Assembly (NCBI GenBank): GCA_015680685.1
Contig: MNCI01029140.1
Location: forward strand, 87,472 to 151,471
Reading direction: 5' to 3'
Source of the DNA: Gnetum montanum
Taxonomy: Eukaryota; Streptophyta; Gnetopsida; Gnetales; Gnetaceae
DNA: 64,000 nt
Position numbers and translations under genes: made by a program. The notes beneath the pieces are model-generated. The model was not told the origin of the DNA and ran no database searches. It saw nothing but the letters and a program-made list of their open reading frames with translations. Positions 32,524-42,799 of the stretch are shown one piece after another. Every line of letters starts with the position of its first letter. The first letter of the stretch is position 1.

Positions 32524-32819
32524 TGATGAGTAGCAAGGTACTCCCACACTCAACCATAAGAATACAAGCATTACACGTGCAATCCGGTCGAACTCTATAG
32601 ACTAAGTGCCTACATGTCTTATGGAACACCTAAGGTTAATCAATCATTGTCCTCCTAAGCTTACTTGTATTTGTCATGATTGTATGATTAAGTAAGCTTG
32701 AGGCATGTGATTTTTATATATTTTATGTTTTATTGCTTATGCTAAGAGAGGAAAGGGGTGAAGAGACTAAGTAACTAAGTTTAACTAATTAAGCCTTAAT
32801 CATCCTAACATCAATATCC
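32524..32819 (-). mobile_element. 5' LTR of element C, truncated
   Basis: The first 296 bp of the LTR end abruptly after catcaatatcc, where LTR B continues attcccacttgtc. The break is the boundary between tandem units 1 and 2. Confidence 0.8.
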
Positions 32820-33669
32820 TAAGAGATAAAAGATTTTATTTTTTTAGGCTTTGTTTCTGGCATTTTCTATAAAAATGGAATAATTCAAGTTGTTAGCTTT
32901 TATTTCTCCTTGGCTGGATATCAAAGTTGAAAAAGATGGAGAAAAAACCTTTATAAGTGAAAGGAGAAGAAGCTTTCAATGAAAACATCATTTTTTGTAA
33001 ACATATTACCCAAGAAACTCAAGTGTGTTATGTCACATTTTAGGCTCCTAGTAATGATGCATTCTATTCGTCAAATTGTTTAGAATTTCTTTTAAAAGAG
33101 TAGCCATTCTAAAAAGGACTTTTGTTATGTTGTCTTTGTTATAAGTAATGTATTGCTTTATGTGTTAAGGGGATAGTTAAGTGCTTAACTAGTATAGAGC
33201 CTAGGAAGCTTCTGTCTTGTAAGTGCATTTACTTAGCTAGAGGTAGTGATTAGCAAAAGGATACTAATTTTTTAAATTGGGTTCTTTTTATTAAAGTATA
33301 ACTATTTCAAGTTCTATTGTCGTATAACACATTTGAAAGATTGGAGTTTTATTAATTATATTTGAGACTTTAATAATTTCAAAGACCCTACATCAAATCT
33401 TTATAAATCATCACTTTGATGGCTTTTCATTAACTATGAAATGTAGGCTACTAAGCATTTGCATTTGTCAAACTTGACAAATAGAAAAATACTATTTTAA
33501 CAAAAGAAAATTGTAAATCCTAGCTCTTCAAAGAAAATCATACAATATGTTTTCCTTTAGTAAAATCATCCAAATTGTCCATTGTATTATAAAAATATTA
33601 AATTTTATAACTAGAAAAATTACACACAAATAGATTTGATCTTTTTATTATTTTTTTGTTTCCAAAAAA

Positions 33670-34540
33670 GCAAAAAAAGAAGACATAACTTCTATGTAGT
33701 AGACAATGTAAGCTTGAAATTGCCTCTTTTTCATATCTTCATCTGTATAATTGATGGATTACATAGTCTAGGTGTTAGATCTTTGTGGCATTAATGTCTT
33801 TAAAAAGTTCACTTTTTGGATTTTTTTTTAATAGTTTAGATGGGCCTTTAGTTATCTATAGAATGCCATGCCTAGCTATGATTTTCAACAATGTGTAAAC
33901 TACCAACATTATGTTGCCATTCAATACTTTTTGTTTGTTGGAAACCTATCCTTGCATTAAAATCTCCACAAATAAATACTGAGCCTTTGCTAAAAATTGT
34001 ACAATATCTTTACTTAAGAACTAAAAAGGATGATCATAAGAGAGCTCTATAGAATTATACAACATAGCATCTATAGGGACAAAAAAATAGTATATGACAA
34101 GGAAAGCACATAATATTTTTAGCCAAATATATTGTTTATGATCATTAATTTTTTATATTAGCACACAATCTTCAATAGATTTCCTTACTAATACTAATGC
34201 AACTAGAAGCTTTGCCTCTTTACCCTACTCTTGTGTTTCTTGTAAGAAATTGAATAAATTCAAGAACTACAAAATCTACAAAACCAATATCTTTCTATGT
34301 TTTAACAAAGCAAAGAAACTCAAAGCTATCAAAGAAACTATTGAATGAAACAAATTTATTTGCAATTGCACAATCTATATTAGGAAATTCACACATTAAG
34401 GTTATATATGTTTTTTGAACAATTTTTGAGTTATTGCTTATTTTTAATTACTGCCATGTTGCTAGCATTTAGGTTTGATACAAAACCCTTTTCATCTACT
34501 CCCTTAATATTTTTCTACTTTTCAGACCTTTCTACAAGTT
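33670..34540 (-). pseudogene. LINE endonuclease relic, copy 3
   Basis: Third copy of the EEP-domain relic seen at 640 and 24405, ending at the third Z LTR. Confidence 0.65.
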
Positions 34541-35344
34541 TGATGAGTGGCAAGGTACCTCTACACCCAACCATATGAATCACTAAGGCATTACGTGTAA
34601 TCCAATTGAATTTCATGGACCTATAGTTATCTCACACACTAGTTCCTCTAGAAAGTGAAATAGTGTTGAGAACGTTGGTTGTCTTCCCAACTACACTTGT
34701 GAGGCTCAAAGGTATCGTTGAAGTGTAATTAAGGTATATGAATTTTTATCATTTATGTTTTATGAATGTAATCAACTACAATTAATGTCTATCACCCAGC
34801 TAGCCTAACATAAGTAATTGCCCCACTTTCCTGAACACATATAGCATTGGTGGGCTACCAAATGTTAAGCGTTGCTAGGTTACCAAGTACTATATGAATG
34901 CTTGAAGTGATTGTACTCATATTCATTAATTGTTGGAAATATATTTCTTAATGAAATGCATTAAAGTAAAGAAAAAGAAAGTAAAATGCAATAAAGAAAA
35001 TATTAAGCTATTCTTAGTATTGCAAGGATTGCCAAAAGAGTTCGTTTTATTCCCATCACATTGTTATGCTTAGGTACATCTGTGTTCAAACAAAGAACTA
35101 TACACACTTTAGACTCCTTCTACAGGCACCCAAAAAATATTTCAACTCTGAGGAAAATAAACTGTAAGAGCTTCACTACTCTGACTAAGAATGATCATTT
35201 TTTTTTAAAAAAAATGGGATCCTAGGCATAGTATTTATAGATTTGGAGAACATATCCTAATGTTGAATATTCAACGTCATGTACCCAATGTTGTGGTCAA
35301 GACAAATAGTGATTGATCATACCCCCACAAAAAACGATTCATCA
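34541..35344 (-). mobile_element. LTR of family Z, copy 3
   Basis: An 804-bp copy, TGATGAGTGGCAAGG to GATTCATCA. It lacks about 30 bp around the aataaagggtagaat region of copies 1 and 2. Confidence 0.8.
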
Positions 35345-36500
35345 TATGCCCATGACTAAATGTAAGCCAAAAATAACCAATGGAATCAAAGCCTTAATGG
35401 ATGGACATGCATGCTTAGTTTTCCAAATCTTCTCTTTCCAACATAGTCATGGGAGAGATTCCCATCTGTGATAAAATTATATAACTTTTTGTTTTAAACT
35501 ATTTTACATACATTTTTCTTAAAAAAGACATGTTACCCATGCTTGTAGGCAACCCTCTAACTAAGATCCATTTCACTTCTTGCCTCTCCTTTCTTTCTTC
35601 TTTGGAATGGTGAGTAGTCCATGGGGATGTTCCTATACCTTAGATGGTGGAATGATCTTAAGTACCAATGCAAAATCACTAGAAGTGGATGGTCTTGATT
35701 TGACTAAGGATGAAAGTTACCAAGTCATATTAATCATATTTTCCATAAGGAACTTCATGTGACCTAGATGAGGGACTCCATTACATAATCTCTCTCTCTC
35801 ACTCCACCTATTCTTTCCATGTATCACCTCACTTCCTCTTATCATGATTGTATCCATGGGATAATTTTACTATGGTCTTAATTCTTTGAGGGTTTCTTTG
35901 GTGATTTGGTTTTTAATAATCCACATCCATTAATCACCTTTGGGATTCATGAATTCTTAGTTTGAGGGCATGCAAGGAAATTTAAGGCATGAGCCCACTA
36001 TGGGGAGGACCCACTTGCATACTTCTTAGTTGGGATGNCATTTTTTGTAATCCTTGATGATAAAACTTTTCCTAAATCTTCTTTCCATATGTATTACTAT
36101 CCCTTTTCAACCATTCTTGCTTATTCTAGGCTTTCTAGCTTCCTCTGGGCTCCATTTTCATGTCAAAACTCATTTTCTTACTTAGTTTTTTAATTGGAAA
36201 AAATTCATTTTTTGCTACATCGATGTAGCTAGATGTGTCAACACATCCCCATAAACACAGTGAGATGCATTAACACATCCCCATTGATGCATCACAAAAA
36301 TCCTATAAATAATGATGGGAGTTTGAAAATTTTTCACATTTGCTTTAACACATCAAGGGAGTATTTGTAGTTTTCATAGCCTAGAGCCTTCTTAAGCCCA
36401 TAACTTCCTAATCACTTATCCAAATCCACTTTTTCTTTGATCCTATAGCTATCGAAGGTGAGCTTTATGTTGTGGGGACCATAAAGTTATGGTTTTGGTT
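35345..36500. repeat. Anonymous internal region of composite repeat, copy 3
   Basis: Equivalent to 26110-27350. A single N at 36038 replaces roughly 75 bp present in copy 2. No coding signal. Confidence 0.6.
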
Positions 36501-36638
36501 GAAAAATGGTAAGAGTTTGGCTAGGATCTAGATCTAGATGGAGAAACAAGAGAGAGCCACCTCTTATTTATAAAACTGGCTGCGGGCTATGATATCATGT
36601 ACGCGATATTGTAGCCCATGCAATATTGCTTCCCATCA
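36501..36638 (-). mobile_element. 3' LTR fragment of element D
   Basis: Same truncated LTR end as at 3418 and 27351, ending CCCATCA and followed by a mutated polypurine tract (TACTCCGATGACC on the + strand). Confidence 0.7.
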
Positions 36639-36769
36639 TACTCCGATGACCAAATAAAGACTTGTCCTCGAGTTCCTTAAAAAATATTGGGAAGGTATGG
36701 GATTATTGACTTGAATGGAACTAATGGTGAATGGGATGACATGTGAATGGATCATCATTACAAAACATG

Positions 36770-37192
36770 AAAAAGCTGGTGTTCATGACAACAAGACTGA
36801 ACACTTTATACATTTGACATTAGACCTTATTTGGTAGCTGAGAGAGAAGAGAGAAGAAGTCTGTTGCTGCGAACACTAAGATTTCACCTTTCGTTGTCCA
36901 TCTGTAAGTGTGCCATCAATCTTGTTCCTTGGATAACTTCTTCAGCACCGATCCATTCCAATTGTTCCCTCCAAGTCCAATCCGCGGTTGTATGATTACC
37001 ATCTGCAAACACAACACAGTCTTATATTAGCAAGGGTAAACAAATCACAATGCAGTTGATACCTTGCTTCGGTGAAAAGTCTATCGACTGAGTTGTGGTA
37101 TGGCTGATTGCGGATTCTGGAGATATAATATCGGTGACAACTGAAGGTGCATGGGCTAGGAGAAAATTAAAAAAATCGGGTAATGACCCCCA
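36770..37192 (-). pseudogene. Small 3' reading frame of element D with apparent intron
   Basis: This is the clearest copy. Exon 1 is open: FLLAHAPSVVTDIISPES, AISHTTTQSIDFSPKQ. A 60-nt GTATCAAC...TGCTAAT...TTTGCAG segment (37003-37062) follows. Exon 2 reads DGNHTTADWTWREQLEWIG, AEEVIQGTRL in the joined frame with no stop across the junction. No known family. It was probably an accessory product of this retrotransposon family. Confidence 0.45.
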
Positions 37193-37381
37193 TGACTAAG
37201 AGTGAACCTCNTCCACTAACATTCCTATCTAGCCCATTCATTAATTTCTTTTCTCTAAACATTTCTGCAGTCACCATTTATTTTGTTCATTTCGATCTTG
37301 ACATCCATTTCATCAATGTTATAGTTTTCTCTTTTTCTTCATCTTCCTTATTCCTTTCCTTTTTTCATTATATCACTACCA

Positions 37382-37674
37382 GAGGTTCACTCTTAGTCAT
37401 GGGGGTCATTACCCGATTTTTTTAATTTTCTCCTAGCCCATGCACCTTCAGTTGTCACCGATATTATATCTCCAGAATCCGCAATCAGCCATACCACAAC
37501 TCAGTCGATAGACTTTTCACCGAAGCAAGGTATCAACTGCATTGTGATTTGTTTACCCTTGCTAATATAAGACTGTGTTGTGTTTGCAGATGGTAATCAT
37601 ACAACCGCGGATTGGACTTGGAGGGAACAATTGGAATGGATCGGTGCTGAAGAAGTTATCCAAGGAACAAGATT
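37382..37674. repeat. Perfect inverted copy of 36918-37210 (293 bp)
   Basis: Bases 37382-37674 are the exact reverse complement of 36918-37210, with no mismatch noticed, inside a 463-bp piece bounded by single Ns (37211 and 37675). The rest of the piece (37212-37381) is the reverse complement of the sequence expected to follow 37210, judged from copy C at 28080-28255. This is a contig placed in the wrong orientation, not a biological palindrome. Confidence 0.85.
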
Positions 37675-39364
37675 NACAATGAGCTGAACAATGGAGAAAG
37701 AATGATGAAAATAAGAGAATGGAATGGAGTCTCACAAGTAAGGTGGTGTAGAACCCGTTATGTATTTCATGATTAATGTGACCTAGTAGATCCCATTCCA
37801 AGTTCGGCCTCAAACAATCCACATCCAATGACTTCGCATTAATGCATTCAGCTAATCCATCCACTTGAAGTAACAAGAATGCATCCCTCAAAGTGCCACC
37901 ACCATTTTGACGAAATGAGGGAGGAAAAAGTAGGAAGCGAGGAAGGACCTTCATTAGAGGAAACATTTTTTTAGTTCCATAACCAGTGCTTGTAGCCTAG
38001 ATTATTACTTTGTCTAAGGGTTGTGCTTTGAATCCTCACTATTGGCTTTTTTTTTTCATGAGAACCATACCATGCAAAGACTTATTATTTTTATTTGCTT
38101 AGCTTCCCGATAAGGAGGTAACGTCAGAATGGTAAGAAACCTCAAGAAAAAATCCAAGTACCCAAGTGAATGGCCAACACCAAAGCATCAAATCCCTTTG
38201 AAATCACACCCTTTTCAATCCTTGAGTCCTTCCTTAGTTTGAGAAATGCTCAGTCACCGATTCATTTATAGTTCTTATTATTTTGAAAAAATGGAACTGT
38301 ACAGTTCCAAGCCAAGAGAGACCATAGAAATTTATGGATTCATGGATGATGTGGACTCATTGCCTACTATATCAAAAGAACCATACCTTAGTATCAACAT
38401 CATAAGTTAAAGGTAAAAATAAAACATTAGCAACCAATAGAAAATAGTTCATATCATCATTAAGAGCACTTATTGGGTGAAAAACTTTAAAAAATGGATA
38501 AGACACACACATACACATACAAATAAGAGAAAAGGTATAAACGATGTGAAAAACAAAAATTTGTAAAACAAAAACTTGAAAAGAAACTGTAGGCTCAAAT
38601 GATCAGCATAGGTGGCCATCTCCTCCATGACTAAATTGAAAGGGAGAGATCTGAAATAATGAGCATTTGTTTAAATTTTTTAAAAGTGTCCAACTTCTCC
38701 CAATTGATGTTTTCAGGTTAAGGGTTGGAAGTTGGTTGATAGAGTCATTTGGAGAAACCGGCTGCTGCACGTAATAGCCATATGTATTTGGTTGCCACTT
38801 AGGGTATTGTTGCATAGGTAGTGGCATCCCCCATGACTATGGGTATTTCCACTGTTGGTGCTTCTCGATAGGTTGTGGCAGAGTTCCACTTGGATAGTAC
38901 GTTAACAATTGGTGAAACTGTCCTTGGTTACCTTGGGGATAAGGTAACCTTCAGGGTGCTTGCCATTTATTAAGTCTTGAGTTGAGTGCATACACCCAGA
39001 CTCTTGTAGATGTGAGATTATTGGGCAACATCCCTTAGGATGGTCATATTGGTAGATCTCACATCCACCATCATTGTTTGTATTAGAGTCCACAACTTCA
39101 TCGACAATAGTTATTTTTCCCTTACCCTTGTTATGTGCATGGTCTGAATCTCTCCTCTTTTTCTTATCATGGTCACTACTTCACTTCTTAGACTCCTCTA
39201 CAGTTTTTAAAATTCTTTCAAATCCATTGTCTAAGGAGTCCCACATCTGATCTACCTTAGCTGGCAATTTGGTTATTAACTTTTGAAGTGGCAAGGTTTT
39301 TCTATTCACCAACTCTTTGAGTGGTGACTCATCCTCTTCCTCAAAGAATCTTACTCCCCTCTTT

Positions 39365-39419
39365 ATATATCTTGGGGTATATGTATATTACAATTAATTA
39401 GAGATTACAACACCCCCCC
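39365..39419 (-). mobile_element. LTR tip plus polypurine tract of another LTR element
   Basis: The - strand reads TCTAGGGGGGG followed by TGTTGTAATCTCTAATTAAT: a G-run polypurine tract abutting an LTR starting TGTTG, a common Copia-type arrangement. Only about 48 bp of LTR remain before the break with tandem unit 2. No coding sequence of the element is recognisable to its right (39420-39590). Confidence 0.5.
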
Positions 39420-40841
39420 TAGAATTATGATAATGCTTATCTTCATTTGATATTATTTAAGATTGGAAATTATTTTCTAGAGCTCATAAATTTTATCGCC
39501 CATAGTTTTCATGATAGTTTTAGTATGTCATGGACATCTACCTCCTAAATATTCTTGTTAAAAATAAACTATATAAGATTAACATGCATTTATTTTTAAG
39601 GGGAACAATAATCGAAGGATTATATTAAAAGAATAAGCAAAGTACAATCAAGGAAGCAAGCATGCTTAGCACTTCATATATTGAGGAACAAAAAATCAAA
39701 CAGGATAAGCTACATACCTAGCCTAAACTAAATGGTCATGCATCTAATTTGGGAGGAGAAACAAAAAGGCCGAGCCAATAGTAAACCATACATAATGCCA
39801 TATCCATACCTTCCAATATACCATCAAAAACACAAAAAGAAAATTACATAATGAAATTCTTTCATAAAAATTATTCTAGAAAAAAGAGCATATGCATCAA
39901 TTAATGGAATCATTGTAGTTGATTTAACATAGTATTTTGAGGCCAGTTATGAGGAGGAAGCTAAGGCCACATTTTAGAATTCATTTGTAGCATAACATGT
40001 TGGCAACAAAATAGCCAACAACCCTATATAATTTTGAATGATAATGCCTCTCCTAGCATTGACAAGAAGACCAAGAAGCCCCATAGGAAGGTCAACCAAA
40101 GATGAGTTTGTACTACTCTAATGGATTCACACCATAATTCCTCTACTAGAAAGAGTGGCATCTAGACCTAGTTTGATAGATTTCCTCATCCAAACATATA
40201 CAAAAGTTTGAAATTGATGCCAAACAAACATGAAATCATAGTGTTTTAGGTAAAATACATAATAAGCTACCTTGCCAACTCATTGCATGGAAAGGGAATG
40301 TTGGATCAAGGTTAGGCTTTACACTTGGAAATTAGAAGTAGTTCATCTCCATACGAGCAACTAATCTTTGCAATCCAAAAATTCTCTATGTATGATATGG
40401 TTGCATCCCCAAGACGCAAACTTGTTAATGATGCCACCAACTTAGGAGTGACATGAACAACCAAACATTGTACCATGAAGGTATCCATATTCCATGACTA
40501 GATAACCTAATGAACTTACACTCAAGTATAATCTTATAAAGCTAAGAAATACACATTCTAATCAACTACCATTAGAAATGAAAGAACTATTGAATATCTC
40601 ATATAATCATGAGAGACCAATTCATGCTTAACATAGAAGCACATTAGTAAAGGGATATCATGACCTCTTGAATCAACTCACAAATCTATGTACCTAAAGC
40701 TTTAATAGCCACAACTAAATGGTTGTACACTTTGTGTGCACTAAAAATTCTATGATTGCATTCCAACCATGTATGTCACATGGCTTCAAGAAAGATTGCA
40801 ACATCTTGAGCATGTTTCTTAGGTCTATCTTCCTAGGATAA

Positions 40842-41653
40842 TGATGAGTAGCAAGGTACCCCTTTGCCCAACCATACAAATCACTACGGTGTTTACACAT
40901 GATCTGGACAAATTTTGTGGATCTATAGCTCTCCAGTGCACTAGTTCCTCTAGGAAGTGAAATAGGCATTGAAAATATTCATTGTCTTCCCAACTACACT
41001 TGTGAGGCTTAAGGGTATGGTTTAAGTGTAATTGAGGTACATGATTTTTCTTATTTTATGTTTTATAAGTTTAATCACCTACAACAAGAATGAAAGGTAA
41101 AGTAATTTAAGATCTAATTCATTCACTACCTAGCTACCCTAACACAAGTACCCATCCCACTTTCCTGGATACATCTTGAACACATATAGTGCTGCTAGGC
41201 TACCAAATGTATAGTATTTCTAGGTTACCAAGTACTATACGTATGCTTGAAGCGGTCGTGCTTATGTTCATTAACTAGAAAGTAATTGCTTAATTCAAAT
41301 GCATTAAAGTAAATTTCATTAAAGAAAATATTAGTTTATTCTTAGTGCTGCAAGGATTTTTAAAGAGTTCATTTTTCTTCCCATCACATTGTTGTGCTAA
41401 GGTACATCAGTGTTTGAACAAATGCAGGCACTACGAAAATATTCTAACTCTAGAGGAAACAAACTATAGGAGCTTCACTATAACAACTAAAAACTAATAT
41501 CAAAACTAAATAGAAATTGTAAGCTTGAGCATTATATTTATAAGTTGGCATATCTCCTGTCACATTGGATAACCAACATTGCATCCAAGCTTTGACATCA
41601 AATACCTAATGTTGAGGCTCTAATGTTGGAGCAGATGAAAACATGATTCATCA
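40842..41653 (-). mobile_element. Solo LTR with imperfect target duplication
   Basis: An 812-bp LTR, TGATGAGTAGCAAGG to GATTCATCA, related to the Z and A LTRs. No primer binding site or polypurine tract adjoins it. The flanking 5-mers are GATAA (left) and TATAA (right), a target duplication with one mismatch. It sits inside a LINE relic. This fits recombination between the two LTRs of a full element, followed by a point mutation. Confidence 0.8.
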
Positions 41654-42438
41654 TATAACCATTTCCAAAAATCAAGTTTAAAAGAGCCACCAAATATTAT
41701 GATTAAATAGGTAACAACCTCCTAAAAGTATAATTCTTGAATAAATGATCAAAGGTTTGAAACTTATAATAACAAAGGATAGAAAAAGAAGTTAGATGAT
41801 AGTCCTTACATTGGAGATTATTAGTTATCAAGATAACATAATGTCCTAAAATCCACCTAAAGAAACATAGCTTTGGCTTGGATAGAAGTTTCCATAACTA
41901 GGACCACTAGCTTGAGCCTGCAAAAGATAGATCAAGAATAGAAGAAACATAGTTCTTTTTGCTAGAATGAGGTAGCGAGAGTAAATCCATTTCCCCTACG
42001 ATATGGGAGTTACTACTAAAATAAAGCAACAAAAATATTTCCAATCTATGTGAAAGTATTTTTTCCAAGTGAAGAGTGATGAGGGAAGGCTCATTCACCA
42101 TTAGCCCCAAAATGACTCATCCTAGTAAAATTGTCAAAATTAATGAATTTAATGACATTTTGATAGAGTTCATCCTACTATCTATTTTCCTTGAATCACT
42201 TGACAGAGTTTAAATATACATATTACCTTCACAAAAGTATCATGAATCCAATAATTGTAAAAAATAGCATCTCTACCAACTGGATCTTCAAATTGCTAAA
42301 AGAATGAAGGCATTAAGCTAAGAGATTCATATTGAAGGATCACATGATGAATCTATAGTTTATCAATGAAGGTAAAAATCTTATGAGCTAATTTAGCAAT
42401 TAGAATAAAATCTTAGTCTTTCATGGAATGAAGGCTAC

Positions 42439-42441
<3 letters not shown>

Positions 42442-42487
<46 letters not shown>
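42442..42487. repeat. (CT)n microsatellite at an assembly join
   Basis: About 23 CT units run up to a single N at 42488. The true length is unknown because the join falls in the repeat. It lies inside the LINE relic. Confidence 0.95.
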
Positions 42488-42799
42488 NACCCCAACAACA
42501 TTCTTTGGATATGCCAACTACTTCCATTGCACAACATTAAACCTATGTCACTCATTTGAACATCTTCATAAAAAACTCTAAATAATCATATTAATTTTCC
42601 CCATCACTATTATTAGAGGACATGTACAAACATCACATAGATTAGGATACTGAACAACATGGCTTTGGCCATTGTTACCTTTCCTACCACTAAATGTAGT
42701 AAGCCTTTCTAGGTAGCTAGCTTTTATTTTAGCTTGTTAAGTAAAGATGCCTAAAAATAACTTTATTAGAGTAAAAAACAAAGGTTGGCCCAAATCATC

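Larger units (their letters stand above)
23577..32819. repeat. Tandem block, unit 1 (about 9.2 kb)
   Basis: This is one unit of a direct duplication; unit 2 begins at 32834 after 14 bp not found in unit 1 (32820-32833). Both units start ttttatttttttaggctttg and proceed through the same order: an 0.8-kb anonymous flank, LINE endonuclease relic, family-Z LTR, anonymous internal region, truncated LTR, gag-protease element. Unit 1 ends inside the 5' LTR of element C. Most of the same order (without the left flank) also occurs at 640-7032. Confidence 0.8.
32834..39364. repeat. Tandem block, unit 2 (truncated, about 6.5 kb)
   Basis: A direct repeat of unit 1 from its first base (ttttatttttttaggctttg) as far as the gag C-terminal region, where it stops at cttactcccctcttt and unrelated sequence follows. 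It contains single-N joins at 36038, 37211 and 37675 and an inverted piece, so its internal order is not reliable. A gap near 38715 (gttggttgatagagtc) also removes the protease part relative to unit 1. Confidence 0.75.
36639..39364 (-). mobile_element. Internal region of element D, truncated and misassembled
   Basis: It contains the small 3' frame (36770-37192), the inverted duplicate piece 37212-37674, non-coding 3' internal DNA (37676-38710) and a gag C-terminal relic (39093-38902: CEIYQYDHPKGCCPIISHL). The protease region is missing. The 134-codon - strand frame at 37562-37966 spans a join and is not a gene. Confidence 0.65.
39595..42790 (-). pseudogene. LINE ORF2 relic with RT thumb, zf-RVT and RNase H-like regions
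   Basis: Minus strand, in order: end of the reverse transcriptase (about 42740: GLLHLVVGKVTMAKAMLF, matching KLASWKGR..SLAGRVTLIKAVL of plant LINEs; then RCSNE, HRFNVVQWK); a zinc-binding region (about 41730-41860: RWILGHYVILITNNLQ, TFDHLFKNYTF); an RNase H-like part (about 39950-40130: YKLIFG, PSYGAS, then GLLAILLPTCYATNE, where the family has YKLNFDGASYGNPG and ATNNxAE); and an A/T-rich 3' tail near 39600. It is broken by many stops, a CT microsatellite and a nested solo LTR. Endonuclease and RT core are missing. The domain identities rest on short motif matches. Confidence 0.5.

Noticed and set aside
37183-37425. 80-codon plus-strand frame
   Set aside because: It spans the N join at 37211 and the inverted piece, so it is an assembly product.
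36918-37674. Large foldback transposon or siRNA hairpin
   Set aside because: Perfect identity, single-N boundaries and the correct reading after flipping point to contig misorientation.
37562-37966. 134-codon minus-strand frame
   Set aside because: It crosses the N at 37675 between a misoriented contig and non-coding element DNA, and has no counterpart of that length in copy C.
42430-42490. (CT)n run as a promoter GA/CT element
   Set aside because: It lies inside a decayed LINE with no gene start nearby and ends at an assembly N, so it is an ordinary microsatellite.
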